Below are positions 24,776-37,965 of a stretch of 64,000 nucleotides of DNA, one piece after another. The position numbers and the translations under genes were made by a program. Under the pieces are notes generated by a model, which was not told where the DNA came from, searched no databases, and saw only the letters and a list, made by a program, of their open reading frames with translations. Positions within the stretch are counted from its first letter, which is position 1. Each line of letters opens with the position of its first letter. The stretch comes from Antedon mediterranea (lineage: Eukaryota > Echinodermata > Crinoidea > Comatulida > Antedonidae): positions 20,499,001 through 20,563,000 of the forward strand of contig NC_092680.1 of NCBI RefSeq assembly GCF_964355755.1. Reading direction: 5' to 3'.

Positions 24776-24869
24776 CAAATTACATGATTAAACATCTGGA
24801 AATAGTCTTGCTTCATTATACGTAATTCATTGTCATAAATAGGCATATTAACCTTGTTAAAACCTAGAT

Positions 24870-24942
24870 GACCAGTTAGCTCCGTCGACTGAGCGTCGTG
24901 TTAGTAACACGGATATCGTGGGTTCGATTCTCACGCAGGTCG
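24870..24942 (+). tRNA. tRNA-Thr(AGT)-like sequence, probably a SINE head
   Basis: 73 bases fold as a cloverleaf: 7-base acceptor stem with one A-A mismatch and one wobble; D stem GCTC/GAGC; anticodon stem TCGTG/CACGG with loop TTAGTAA (anticodon AGT); T arm GTGGG-TTCGATT-CTCAC. The D loop lacks the usual GG, and no T-run terminator follows. Unrelated-looking DNA continues to about 25140, so a tRNA-derived SINE is more likely than a functional gene. Confidence 0.5.
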
Positions 24943-27900
24943 GTGGAATAGAGGTAAAGATATGCGAGCAACTGACGTGTTTGGGGTTGTTCACAGAATT
25001 ATACGTCCCCCTTTCCACCACACATTATGAGGCAGCACTAGCAATGCATCTGATGATGATGTGGTGGAAATGACCCCAAGGCTGTGGCAGGGCCTTAGTG
25101 GCTGAGGCAGGGAGAGCACACCTTTCTGTTTTTCTCTGTGGCTTAAAACTGTTTCGATCTCGTAATTTTTTGTTTAGCGCCCTCAATTTAAAAAAACCCT
25201 TGTTATAAAAATTAGGGACAAAAATAGACCGTTTTGTAAAGATGCCGATGTCGAAGTCCTGCATGAAATGAATTAATATTTCGTACTAATTTCAAGTAAT
25301 AATGATTTCAATTTTCTGGGATTTTCTAGCAGCTCTATTTTTTAATTCTTAGCTCCGCCTAAACCATGGTGGGCTAATAAGAGATAATATACGGTGCAAT
25401 TTTCTGCAGTGGAACCTATATAATAGCAGCTAGTTAAAGGAGGGAGGGAGGTTAGTTCCGCATTTACAATGTTTGCACCCTCACGGTCGCAGACAGACCA
25501 GACTACGTCTGGTAATATCTATAAAAATCGTATTGTAATTGTTTAAATTTATATAGTATATACACATTATAGTATAGTTAAACAAGTCAATTGGTTCTTT
25601 CCTATACAACGCGCTCTTGTGGAAGCGAACGTGTCTCGAGTGGTCCTCACTATGTATTGTATGATGCCCTAGTCCTCTTCTTTCTCGGAGCTTTTGATGC
25701 TGGAGGAGAGAATAAATCAAATTAAAATAATGAAATACATCAATTTATTTATATTCATATATCGCTTAGAAATCAATATATTCAGGTCACAAACAAAAAG
25801 GTGAGAAGTACGTAACCTCTTGGGAAATTTGTCACGTAAACCGATGAGGGAGAACACTGAAAACACGTATATAGTATTACAAACAATCAAATACACTGTA
25901 AAGTGTCAAACATACGCTGTCCAAGAAACAAACCGTAAATGATGACGTGCTTCCCGCGCGTATAAGTTGATAGAGGCGCGCCTACGCACAATTATTTAGT
26001 CATAATTGTAAGTTAAAAACATTTTGAGTTCAATCATGAAGGAATCGATGTATACCTCCATGATGTAACGTTAAAAAGAATTGACAGAAAACCCAGCCGG
26101 AGTTGGTCTTCATTATATCTTAAGACATTAAACCGGTGGCCCAGCGTTTGCACAAGTTGCCTATTAAAAAAGAGTGGGTATCTCCCAAGTTATGGTAGTA
26201 ATTGTCATCACTGATTTTGTTTGTACAATTAGTAAAACAAAAACTTGAAAATATATATTTTCTTTGTATAGAAACTTCAATGATGGCTCTCTGACAATGC
26301 GCAACACCACACCCGTGACGTCACTGTTATTGTTTCAAAGCCAATCTCTCAACTTTTCCTGCAAAAATAGGTCCTCTAATAATAGATATAAAAACAAAAA
26401 AATGTTTAAACTAGGTATGATGATGATAATGATAAAGTCTTTCATACAACCGTTCGTTCGGGGACCGTTGAACTGTGAAAAATTGCAGAATTCAGATTTA
26501 CGACAAGTTTTTTTGATCTATCATCCTAGATATTTGCCTCTAACTATTATTATACAAATTCCGTTCCTTGTACTTTAGATTGCTGAATTTAAAAAAATCA
26601 CATCATTTAATTAGGAATAACCATTCACCTTATTTTAAATGATTTAGACTAAAGTGTTCATTGGCGTTATATATGCAAATACGAATCATTTCAAAATGCT
26701 CATATGTTATATTCTTAATTTTAGCATTTATTTTGAGTACGGTAGTCATGATGGCATTGACAGCGTTGTTATCTGTCTGCAGGCATTACTAATCATGGCC
26801 GTTAATTTTTAATCTATTTGCACTTAAGTAAACTCGTCATGTGTTAAAATTGAGCTTTCTATTTCCGTCATTCGCCTAAACGAAGCTGTTGAGTACAAGC
26901 GTCATTCATAATGACTTATTCGCGTAGTAGTTGCATGCGCGTCTCTGTCACGTTAATTCAGATCGCACACCTAGTATTCTGTCACTGTGAATAGACACGC
27001 CCCACTCTTTCTTGTTCTGCTTCTTCAGGATTTGACAGTCCACTGCAGGACATATCCTTCCTCCAAAGCTCTCCATTGTTTCTCTCCTTTTTGCTATAAA
27101 GATCAACCAATTGTTGATTTCCTCGGGTCATCTCTCCGTCAAATTCTGGATTTGCCACCTCTTTTCCTTATTTCTTGTCCTTGGTTGCCTTAGCCCTGCT
27201 TGTCCATCCATGTATGTATACATTATACCTCCATGGCCCATCATTGTCCTGAAGTATTGCACTCTTTTATTGCACGTAATAAAACCTCCTAACTCAAGAA
27301 TTCGCATGTATAAAACTTCAATCTAAAAAGAAAATTATAATCCCGTGACGTGAAACTAACGTCGTTTTTTATTTGGCCTAATCAACTGGGATTATGTATT
27401 TCTTTTATTCCCAATAGTTCTTATAGTTAATATCATTTCGAAAATCCTAATTAATGACAAAGATCTTATCACGACAAAATATTCATCATAATAAGTCATA
27501 ACTATTATTTAGTAACTATATCCGTAATGGATACAATCTAATGTTAGGTGATCTGTTAAGATTAACTCTTTCGTTTCTCACGATAGGTCTACGGACTTAA
27601 CATAAATGTATAAGTAATTAATATACACGTTTATTTGTATTTGATTAAGTTCAGTTACAAGGCACAGGCAAGAAAAAAAAAGGCAGTGACGTGTCAATAA
27701 GGGGGAGAAGCCAAACATGTGAATAGATAGCTAGGCCTACCTAAAATAAAGCAGCTTCTCCCTATTATGCTAATAGTAAAGGATGTTTTTACTTTACGGT
27801 TACTTTATTTCTTTATCTTAAATATTGTTTTACTGGACCGCATCGAATGCTGATAGTTACATCACAATACTTCTACAGTAAAAGGTCACGTGGCTACACA

Positions 27901-28601
27901 ATGAACCTAAGAAAGGATGACAATTAAATTAGAAACATTATCTGCTATTCGATTCCGTACGATACAAAATTTTTCAATTTTTATTTAATTTCATAAAATA
28001 TATATAGACCTGGTATATGATCCGTTAGTGAGATATGAGTGGCGAGCGAACAGGAGATCAGGGACTTACATTCTTATGCTTATAATCTTTTTGCGACAGG
28101 TTAAAACTTGTTAAATCCGCTTACAGAACCAAAAGGTTAAAATAAAATAAAATCAATCAGTCCAAAACATCGAATTGTACTACTAGGCCTAACATTATGT
28201 TTAATTGAGTAATCTGTTGAACCAAAGGCCTAACATAAAGAGTGAATTCGCCTAACACAAGTAAAACAAACATAGAGTCGGAAATCTTCACTGTATAGTC
28301 TCTACACTAACCTACCAGATTTATATACAATGAGTGTAATTTCCCTTCGTTTGATTGTTGTTACTTGTACAAGAATAATTTGTCTATCAGACAAACCTAT
28401 AAATAGGTGATGGTGTGCTACTAAAATTACTGTGGACACTAGCCGTCATTTGTGTGTCTACTTATCAAAGCATGTCGTCGTATGTCAAATACATTCTGTA
28501 AATGAATTAGACCATGATGCTGCAAAATAAAACCATAAACAAAATAATCGTTTCTACCGTAGACGTGCGCTTGTATTTCTGTAGGTTTCTGTGCGACACT
28601 A

Positions 28602-28860
28602 AAGTTCTGTCTACACTATCAAACTAGTTTAACTAGTTCAAACTAGTTCAAACTAGTTCAAACTAGTTTAACATAAAAGTGTGATGTGCACAAATATGGT
28701 AGTTATATGACATCATCGTGTCCATATAATATGGACACGATGATGTCATATTACTACCATATTTCGGCATAATCACTACCATATTAATTTGTGCACATCA
28801 CACTTTTTTTATCTGCGCATCACATGTTTTTGGAAAGTTTGATAGTTTAGGCAGATTCTT
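28602..28860. mobile_element. Family A MITE copy 13, enlarged compound copy
   Basis: About 259 bases. It includes four AACTAGTT-type repeats near 28625-28670 and a palindrome around GACATCATCGTGTCCATA / ATGGACACGATGATGTCAT, consistent with two half-elements joined or nested. Confidence 0.75.
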
Positions 28861-29169
28861 TATTCCGCCACAAACAATCTACATCCTGATGTTGTTCCCC
28901 CTTAATGATTGGTCAAATGTCAATGAATGAAGCAAGTCACAAGTGTCAATTGAAGAAATACAGTTTATGAACTTCATGTGCTCTGGCCTCTTCCGTTTAG
29001 CATATTTTAAATTTTTTTTTAATCAAAGGAATATTAATAATTTATTTTAATACTTCTTTGTCAATAATGTTAACGTTATATTTGAAAGAAGAAACAAATA
29101 TTACTTACTTACTTACTATTTTCAGTACCGGTAGGTCTACACTGAGAATAATTAATACATAATTCGTAA

Positions 29170-29230
29170 GTAAATCTCTCAGAAGAGATTCGAACCCATA
29201 ACCTCCAGATCACGGAGTTCATCTATACAT
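29170..29230 (-). mobile_element. tRNA-derived SINE remnant
   Basis: The minus strand shows ATGGGTTCGAATCTCTTC, a B-box-like motif. The layout resembles the remnant at 2181-2225 (both preceded by a TGGAGG-containing stretch). Confidence 0.4.
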
Positions 29231-29512
29231 CTGACCATTGGTCTGATTTAATTAACTTTACAGTAAACCATCCCAGTAGTTACTATTATTAACTATAAAT
29301 TAGTTGTATTGTTTTTTTAAATAACGAAATCCTTCATAATGAAGCACCAGTTCATGTTTCATGTTTCAACTAGTTTCAATGTAACTAATTAATCTCCTTG
29401 CGAATATAATAATTATGACCTTGTACTCTGCAAGAAAGAACAGCTTTTTCCCCTCCAAAAAACATTTTGAGTATGTGTGATTGATAGTCTAAAACTGAAA
29501 TATTTATGATTA

Positions 29513-29825
29513 AAAGATGTATTATCCTCCAAAAACATGAAACATGAAGATTACCGTATTTAAATCAGACTCTTTGAATAGGCCATCTTGTAGTTTTAAC
29601 CCAGTGAATCACTTCCGTAGAAAAAAAGACCCTGAAAAAGTAATGTTTTCACTTATAAATTGACAAAATAAACGGCTAAATTCAACCAAAAACTTTTAAT
29701 TAAAATTTGATTAGCAAAATACATTTTTTTAAATCTAATTTTGTTCAAGTGAATAACTATTGACATTCAAGTGGCATATTCAACAACAACAAAAACAATT
29801 TTCAGGGAGACAATATATCTTTAAA
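29513..29825. mobile_element. Family C MITE copy 1
   Basis: AAAAGATGTATTATCCTCC at the left and GGGAGACAATATATCTTT at the right; internal GGCCATCTTGTAGTTTTAA. Confidence 0.75.
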
Positions 29826-32599
29826 TAAAAGAAAAGCTATATTAATGTTTAGATTATATTTATGTTTTACCTCTTCATTGAAATATTATATACAAGATTT
29901 TGTGTATAATGTATACATATAATAACAGTTTGGGTGAGGTCTATAAGTCAACCGCCTTGGAACAACAATTCTTAAAAAGCTGAGCGTTCAATTATACTGC
30001 TTTCAAGATTGGGAAAAATACACCCAAAACATCCGTACGGCACTCGTGACAAAACGAAATCAACTAATTTGTAAGAACACACTTTGCCTAGTATGCACAG
30101 ACTAATGAATACATTTATTATAATATAATAATAATAATACAATAATTATTCTAAAAACAATAAATGCAAGTTTAGGTAAACATGAGATAAAGAATATTAT
30201 AAGATACATCAATGTTTGACTATCTACTATTACTCAATAACACTATTTCATTTAATTATCCCTTTCGTTACGAGTACTTAATACGAATAAATGAACGCTT
30301 GACTGATTCCAAATTGATTGTTAAGCTATTTACATTTGATATTGGCAAGTCTAATTGGGTTCTGCGCCGTTAAGTATTGCAGCAATCCGAGAAATTCGAC
30401 ACCACTTTGCAAGAAAAAGTCGTTGAAAGCTTGTAATACGCATACAAATGACACAGTCAGTACCATCCTCATGAATAAACAACAACTTCTGTTACTGTTT
30501 TGCAACAAATTCACAGTGAAAATGTAGAGAAACTATCGTGGGAATATTGTAAATATTTGTTAAGTGTATTGTTTTGTTAGCTATCTATTTGATAATAGGA
30601 TGTTCACACTTGGTGTATTCGATTAGCACCATCGCTACAAATAAAGTAGTATTACGGTTTAATAATACAATAATAGAAAACAAAATCGCAATCTATTTAA
30701 TCACACACATACATGTCAACAACGTGCTAAGAACCATTAAGGAACCAATAAACTCAAATAATATAAGCGAAAATTGTTATTATTCCAGTGAACTTAAAAC
30801 AAAGAACGTACAAAAGTTAGAAAAGCTATCGAAAAAAAAAACCGTAAAAGCAGCTCAAATAAAATACTTCAACAATTTCTAAAAAAATGTTTTTTTTATT
30901 TAGTTTAAATATATTTTAGCAAAATTGTTACTATTCCATTGAACTTAAAAAACAAAGTTGGAAAAGCTTTTGAAAAAATCCGCAGCTGATAAACTACTTA
31001 AAACATTTTTTAAAAAATGATTTTTTTTTTAGTCAGTTGAAATTTATTTTAGCATAAAATTAGTTAGATAAATAATTATCTATTTAGAGTGTACGTCTAA
31101 TAACGTAGTTTAAAAATCAAACTGAATACTCATAGGGTCTACAACTATCTAATAATGAAGGTAGCAATATTTGTTATTTAGCAACATTGAGGAATTTAGA
31201 AATGTTCTTCCTCACGCCAAAAATGTGAAACTTGGTATTACATTCGTTGATGAGACGTTTTTGATCCTGTAATTTGGCCTACATGTTTTTAATACTCACC
31301 GAAACTTTTATTTTATTATTCAAATATAAGATTACATTTATAAATGTGTAAAAGGAAAGAGATTTAATGGTTCTACATGATGCAAGCACTTGTAATAATA
31401 CTATTCAATCAAATATTTCAGCAAAAGTCAAAATCCAGCATTGAATAGACACTGTTCACACATTATAGTTATTAAAGTCATCATCATCACCGCTATTGCA
31501 GCATCGCATAAGGAAACACATATTTAAATGACAGAACATACCTGGAATCCTTATTAGCTGCGTTATTCTATTTAATTAAAGATATGATCATCGCAATGTT
31601 GCCGCTATTCGAGTTCGTGCGAGTATAACCATTCCTATTCGCTGATACTTCGTACCGCCTACAAATCCATGGTACACACGCCATCACTACCCGGCGGATC
31701 ATTCTTAAATTGTAAGACGACAAAACAGACTCTTGGAGCTAGTTAACAAACAGTATTGTAATTAATGATACTTTAATAGGATAATTAGGCCCTATTCGAG
31801 TTCTAAAACATTGATTAGCGTAAATCTAAACCTTTGGTTTTCATTTTTGGTTCAACAACAAAAAATCATGGATAGCGGTAAGTTTTATTTTGATTTTCTT
31901 TTTATATTTGAAATTTATAAGAATATATCACATTTTTGCATGTTCATAACTCGTATCGACTTGATGTCGCAGGTATCTTATTCAACTGTAACTGTTTCGT
32001 TTCACTGAAATCCCATTTGTTATTTCATTTTTTTTTATTATTATATTGTGTCATCTGTGAATAGGATGACATTTTTATCATTGGACAAAATGTATTTGCG
32101 TATAATATCAATATTATGTTGCTTCAATTGTAATAAGGATTGTGGATAATGATTTGTCCTAGAATAAGTTTTATAAACCGCCGTTCGAGACTATGATGAC
32201 GTGAGCATAAAGCTACCTAAAGAATAATGAATCAAAATAATTTGTAATTCATTTTTTCTGTTTATTTTGTATATTTCTTTATATATTGTTCACTTTCTCA
32301 GATGGCCAAATTTAAAAACCTTGCAGTTTCTGTTGAGTATACTTTTTCTTCTCTCAAATATTGATATTACTTTCCAGTATCGTGGGGATGTTAACAAATT
32401 TTATCTTTATTTTACAATATATGTTATAAAATATGCCTATACACTGTAAAAATAGTGTTTAGATCTTAAACATGTATTTTTTACCCGCTTTTTTCCACAC
32501 ATTTATCCTGAAACGTGTTTAGATATTAACATGTTTAGGAATACATTAGCGTGTTTTAGTTTTGTGTACTTTAATAAGCGAGGTTTATACCAAAAAAAG

Positions 32600-32985
32600 A
32601 ATTAATATAGGTAAATATGCAGACAATTTTTTTCAAAGCTAATTCCTCAAAGGCAGGAAATTATTCAGAAATTAATATAGTTAAATATGAAATTAAGCTG
32701 ACAATTTTTTTCAAAGCCTTCTCAAAGGCTGGAAATTATTCAGAAATTAATATAGGTAAATATAAATTTAGGCAGAACATTCTTTTTCAAAGCTTCCTTA
32801 AAGGCTGGAAATTATTCAGAAATTAATATAGGTAAATATTCAATTAGGCAGACAACTTTGTTCAAAGCTAATTACTTAAAGGCTGGAAATTATTAGGAAA
32901 TTAATATAGGTAAATATAAAATTAGGCAGAACATTTTTTTCAAAGATAATTCATTAAAGGCTGAAAATTATTCAGAAATTATTCA
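32600..32985. repeat. Minisatellite, about 70-base unit, 5 copies
   Basis: Units contain GAAATTAATATAGGTAAATA and TCAAAG...AAAGGCTGGAAATTATTCAG, with 10-20% divergence between units. Confidence 0.85.
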
Positions 32986-33774
32986 AATGCAATAGGAATC
33001 AGTGCTATTATTACAATATTAATTCCGATTGTTACGATATGATAAACAAGTTGGTATTTGCATTAAATGACGTGTAATTGATCAGAAGGGTATGCTCACA
33101 TGCTATGCTCATCCAATCTGTCACATTTTTTAGTCACGTTAGCTTTCTTAAAATCCGGTTTTAGAAAACAATTTCGGTAATAGAAAATACGTTTCATTGT
33201 AATTAAACAATAATATGTATATTTAATGAATATAGCAGTGGTATTGAATAAGAGAAGATTGATATTATGACGACACAGTTTTTATAAAGATAAGAAGACG
33301 ATGAATCATGCTAAAAAAGAGAAAGTCAAACAATGTTTACACAAAATTGGAGTAGGCCCTACTAAGAAAAAGACTGTTTAAATATTTTGCGATAAAAGAT
33401 GTCAATGCCACTACGGAATAGATATTGCATGTCATGAGGGAACAGCAAAGATGTCGGGAATAGGGAGGACGAGAGCAAAAGAAGAAGAAGAAAGGAGAAG
33501 GTGTACAATGACAACGTCGATGCTACGGGTTAGACCATATGAACAGAGGAATAATGACGATAAGAAAAGTGCACTGATGACGATAAATATAGTGAAAGTT
33601 TGGATGATCATCAAATAATACGAATAATGATGACGATGACACTGAGTACAAAATGATAATTACGATGCATGTCAAGAAGATATAACAATGTTTATTTGCT
33701 CTCAAGTGCTCAAATTAGACACACACGAACCACGGTCCCGAGTTAATAACCTTTACTCGGCGAAACGTGACAGA

Positions 33775-34140
33775 TTCTTCCCTGGTTTACCGGAGTATTC
33801 GTGTTCTACACTATAGGGCCTACCGAAAAGACGACAGATTCTTCCCTGGTTTACCGGAGTATTCGTGTTCTACACTATAACTACCGAAAAGACGACAGAT
33901 TCTTCCCTGGTTTACCGGAGTATTCGTGTTTTACACTATATAACTACCGAAAGAAGAGTGACAGATGCTTCTCTGGTTTACCGGAGTATTCGTGTTTTAC
34001 ACTATATAACTACCGAAAGAAGAGTGACAGATGCTTCTCTGGTTTACCGGAGTATTCGTGTTCTACAATATAACTACCGAAAAGACAACAGATTCTTCCC
34101 TAGTCCACCGGATTATTGGTGTTCTACACCTATATACCGA
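33775..34140. repeat. Minisatellite, about 60-67-base unit, 6 copies
   Basis: Units contain CTACCGAAA, GACAGATTCTTCCCTGG and GGAGTATTCGTGTTCTACAC. Short ORFs across it are a by-product of the repeat. Confidence 0.88.
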
Positions 34141-34256
34141 AAAGAGTTATCTGGCGACCATGTCGAAGATCCAACACAAGTATAGGCCTATATGCATTAT
34201 TTATAAACGCTGTTACCAATTCAAGGTCTCATACAGAAGAAAGTGCATTGATAACT

Positions 34257-34820
34257 TAAAGATGTATTGTCTCTTTGACTAATTCCAAAAAAATAAAAAA
34301 TAAAAGATTTCGAAAAAAGGTGGTTCATTTTGAAGTATCATAATAGTTATTAACTATCACCAAACATTTTTCGAGAAAAAAAAAATTAACTGAAATACAG
34401 ACGTTTTTTTGTTAAAAAAATAACTTTGACTTCCAGTCAAAGTTTTCAATCAAACATATCCCATAATGAAACGCGCTTGTTTGGCTACTCTGTATGCATA
34501 ATCATAAAACTTCTTCATGATCTGTGTGAAAATCGGGGTGAAAATACCTTCTTAACCGTGACAAGTTGTAAACAATCCTAATTTAGCATATGCATAATGC
34601 GTACTCATGGTTTGAAATCTTTGTTTACTTTCGCTCGTGACGATTTTCCAGATGAAATGTAATCAAACTAATTTACCTGTTAATTACGTAAACTTGTTGT
34701 TTTGGCTTAAATTTTCGACTTAAAGTGAATAACTTTAATATTACTTTGATATGGCCACTTTAAATTTAGAATATTTTGACCTTCATTTTTTTGTGTTTCA
34801 AGGGACAATACATCTTTTTT
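34257..34820. mobile_element. Family C-type element, long/diverged (copy 2)
   Basis: AAAGATGTATTGTCTC at the left and AGGGACAATACATCTTTTT at the right. The 560-base interior is only partly related to the other copies. Confidence 0.55.
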
Positions 34821-35660
34821 AACTTCTATTAACTATACTTAATATGTAACATTTACACTATACTTTGATAGTGTAAGTTGAAGCAAAATTAATCCATTTA
34901 AATAGGCATCTACGTTCGTTCATTATGCAGTACGATGGTATTCTATAGACTAGAGCTTACAATCCATCGGGTATTAATACAATAATTAATCATCATAGAC
35001 AAGCACAACTTCAATGCCACGTTAATATAAACATATCAAGTGTTAACATGATTAATTTTAAATTTTTAAATTTGTCTATATTTCAGATGCATTTTTCAAA
35101 ATATATAAAAACCTGCCATCAGCCAAAAATTGAATATTGCGCATGAGTGATATTGTAAAAAATTGAAAAATATGTTTTTGCTTCATCTTTTGTATATTAT
35201 ACAGGACATAATACATAAATAAATATATTAAATATTAATAAACTGATTTGCTTATATATAATCCATTAGAAAACTTGTTAGGTCTTGTCGATCAACACTA
35301 ATCGACTTATAATATAGACAACTGCTTCTTTCTATTTATAAAACATTTTGAATGTAAGCCTAGACTAATCTTCAAAACGAACGCTTCAAATTCTCTCTAT
35401 ACTAGTAATGCTATTAAATTATGTAATTAATGTTTATTCTGCTTAAAAAGCGGTTAACTCGCGTTGATTTTATATTGAAACTATCGTTATTATAATATAC
35501 TTTCACATTAAATGTTGTGTCACAACAAACATGCGGGATCCGTATAATTCATGTATTATGCTAATAGTTTTTCCATTTTTTAAAACTTTTAGCACCCACA
35601 TATTATAACAATTACTAGACAACGTTGTTTTTAGCCGTGTGTATGCTGCTCTTTTTATTT

Positions 35661-35760
35661 TAAAGAATGTATTGTCCCTAAAAATCATGAAAAATGAGGA
35701 TTTTAACAATCTTGTTAAAAACTTTTATTAGGCCATTTTGTAGCCATTAATGCATGGTTC
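35661..35760. mobile_element. Family C MITE copy 3 (left half)
   Basis: AAAGAATGTATTGTCCCTAA then ATGAAAAATGAGGATT and AGGCCATTTTGTAGCC; the right half is missing. Confidence 0.6.
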
Positions 35761-36384
35761 CCCTATAATTATTATATTACGGTTGTTTGTGGTGGTGTAG
35801 AGTATTATATTTATTTATTATTCGCACTAACCACTTAATTTATTTTTACTTTACTAACACAAGTACAGAAATGTGGTTGACAATAAAGTAAATTTGTTGG
35901 AACAGTGACCAAAAGGAAACGTCGTTTATGTTCATTTATATGCTTTTAATGTTGCTTTAAAACTACGTTAACACAACAAAATAATGGACTTATCACAGCT
36001 TTATGAAGACATCTAGCACTCCAATTGCAAAATGTGAATAAAACTAGAAGAATAGCCTAAACTGTCCGTGTCACGTAGAGCGAAGGAGACAACTGGCTTT
36101 TTGAATCACAGTCGTAAATTGAGCCGACCATGCGTTTGGGATTGCATCTTTTACTATTTAAAATATGTCACATGGCGACATAACGCTTTCCTTATTATAG
36201 TAAAAAAGCAACAATTTCTATTAAATATTGATGTTTATATCAAAATGAACATTAAATGAATATAGTTGAATAATAAAAAAGGTCAAACTAGGGCTAGGGA
36301 CTTATTTCACAGAATATTGAAATTTGATATTCAATATCTAAATAATGTTGATAATATCAATAATAATTCAATTGATTGTATTTT

Positions 36385-36541
36385 AAAGCTCTGTCTACAC
36401 TATCAAACTAGTTTGACAACAAAAGTGTGATGTGCCCAAATATGGTAGTGATATGCCCAAATATGGTAGTGATGCGACATCATCATGTCCATATTATGAG
36501 CACATCACATTTTTTTGTCACATAAAGTTTGATAGTGCTTT
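36385..36541. mobile_element. Family A MITE copy 14
   Basis: AAGCTCTGTCTACACTATC at the left; right TIR truncated after GTTTGATAGTG. Confidence 0.8.
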
Positions 36542-37269
36542 AAATTTAGGATGTAGGACGTTGATTATACGTTGACACAATTAATATTAATTTAACAAGC
36601 AAGATTAAAGGGAACACCCGTTATTATTGATGTATACTATTTTCAGAAGAATTGCTATAATCAAGTTGTTTTAATAGGCATATTTCATTCGAAATCAGCA
36701 ATCAGTTTCCGAACATTGATTTTTTAAACTAAACTTTAAACTAGATTTTTTTAAGCGAAAAATGATATCTAATTATTCTCATAAATTTCATGAATATAGG
36801 GTTTCCCCAAAGGAGAGGTTATTTCTGTTCTTATTAATTATAGATATCAATAGTGAATCTATTCCTATAGTTCTTTACATGTTTGTATTAGTGAACAAAT
36901 AACAAGTCGACAGTGAACACATTAGTGTCGCGTCAGGTTTTAGACACTCACTGTTAAATGAGTCTTTTTATAGTCTTTTAAATATCATAAACCAACAAAG
37001 ATTACAAATATTCGACTATTTTGATCATTTAAAGATAAAATAGGCCTAGTATTGCTTAATGCTCAGTGTGTGGGCTTATTTAAATCTATAGATCTTGCTT
37101 ATTTGTAACTTGTAACATTTTGAATATAATATAAAACATGTATTGTCGTTTACATCGGCCTACTCCAATATTCAAATTGTATATGAATTGTTAGACGAGC
37201 AAGGCAGGCCTTAGGTTGTGCACCTAGTGTAACATAAGCCTATTCTAAGGCCTGATACAGGGCCTATTT

Positions 37270-37387
37270 TGTGAACCAGTTCACCCCCTATTCGTCTCAA
37301 ATGATGAACTGGGTTCTTTAAAGTGCACACAGGTAAACTGTGTACACTGGACCTACGGTTTAATAGTCCTTATCCGAGAAGACTTTA
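37270..37387 (-). mobile_element. tRNA-Leu/Ser-type SINE, body fragment
   Basis: TCACCCCCTATTCGTCTC, GGGTTCTTTAAAGTGCACAC, and ATAGTCCTTATCCGAGAAGA; the head is missing. Confidence 0.65.
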
Positions 37388-37631
37388 TGTTGATTTTATT
37401 TAAATTGAATATTAATGATTCTGTAAAGTCAAAAAGTTCAGGATTAATAGCAAAGTTAGCTGAAAGGAATTAAATGGGCAGTTTGCTGTCTCTTAAATTC
37501 ACTATAATGTAGTTAATTCTACACACCATTAACTCAATTTGAATAAAACAAATTTTAGCATGCTAAAAATAAAGTTCACCATTTTCCCTGATTGCCTGTC
37601 TGTGTCGTCACTTGACGTGCGCGTACAAATT

Positions 37632-37742
37632 GTGCCAGTTTTACCACGTTGAAACACCGGTTCTCGTCACCGAAGTTAAGCAACGTTGGGCCTGGTTAGA
37701 GCTTGGATGGGAGACCATCTTGGTATATCGGGTGCTGGAAAC
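37632..37742 (+). pseudogene. 5S rRNA-like sequence (5S-derived SINE head or 5S pseudogene)
   Basis: Matches 5S rRNA over about 110 bases: TACCACGTTGAAACACCGGT, CACCGAAGTTAAGCAACG, GGTTAGAGCTTGGATGGGAG and CGGGTGCTGG. Against the usual metazoan form it lacks about 4 bases after GGTTCTCGTC and has an altered 5' end and TATATCGGG in place of AATACCGGG. No T-run follows; unrelated DNA continues to about 37910, suggesting a 5S-headed (SINE3-type) SINE. Confidence 0.75.
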
Positions 37743-37910
37743 GGAGCTGGAGTCCTGTTAGGCCCTGCATCTAGTATCTGCGTCAGACGTATTGGCCCAT
37801 GCCTTTCCTCTGGTCAAGGTGGACACTGGACGAGAGAAGCCCTTGATCAATGTTAGGACCGATAAAGGTGCTTTAAACAGTCCTGGCTTTGTTTGTATCA
37901 AACCTGTTAG
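37743..37910 (+). mobile_element. Possible body of the 5S-headed SINE
   Basis: GC-richer than its surroundings and directly continuous with the 5S-like head. Not matched elsewhere in the window, so its end is uncertain. Confidence 0.4.
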
Positions 37911-37965
37911 TGGCGGTTAATTATTGCTGTTGGTTTCGATTAAATAAAAGCTTGATTCTAACTAA

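Larger units (their letters stand above)
24320..25375. repeat. Dispersed copies of the fold-back element's arm motif
   Basis: A CAGCTCTATTTT motif recurs at about 24350, 24460 and 25330, usually after a TTTCCGGGG- or TTTCTGGGA-like word. This suggests a degenerate cluster of related termini. Confidence 0.45.
22787..28600. other. Gene-free stretch downstream of the HAD-CHDH gene
   Basis: No supportable protein gene. It contains a candidate AATAAA (23225-23230), a 39-base triplication, a fold-back element (23832-24270) with related satellites to 25375, and a tRNA-Thr-like SINE head (24870-24942). Small ORFs at 26264-26578 and 26987-27326 show no family resemblance. Confidence 0.6.
28861..37624. 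other. Gene-free stretch
   Basis: No supportable exon. It holds family C elements, two minisatellites (32600-32985, 33775-34140), a family A copy and a SINE fragment. An ATG GAT AGC G|GTAAGT context at 31868 resembles a first coding exon but has no partner exon. Confidence 0.55.

Noticed and set aside
26987-27326. Small ORFs and a possible retrotransposon tail
   Set aside because: The minus-strand translation vaguely recalls reverse-transcriptase C-termini but is broken by stops and lacks diagnostic motifs.
31811-32008. Possible first coding exon at 31868 (ATG GAT AGC G followed by GTAAGT)
   Set aside because: Good donor context, but no downstream exon of matching phase with recognisable protein was found.
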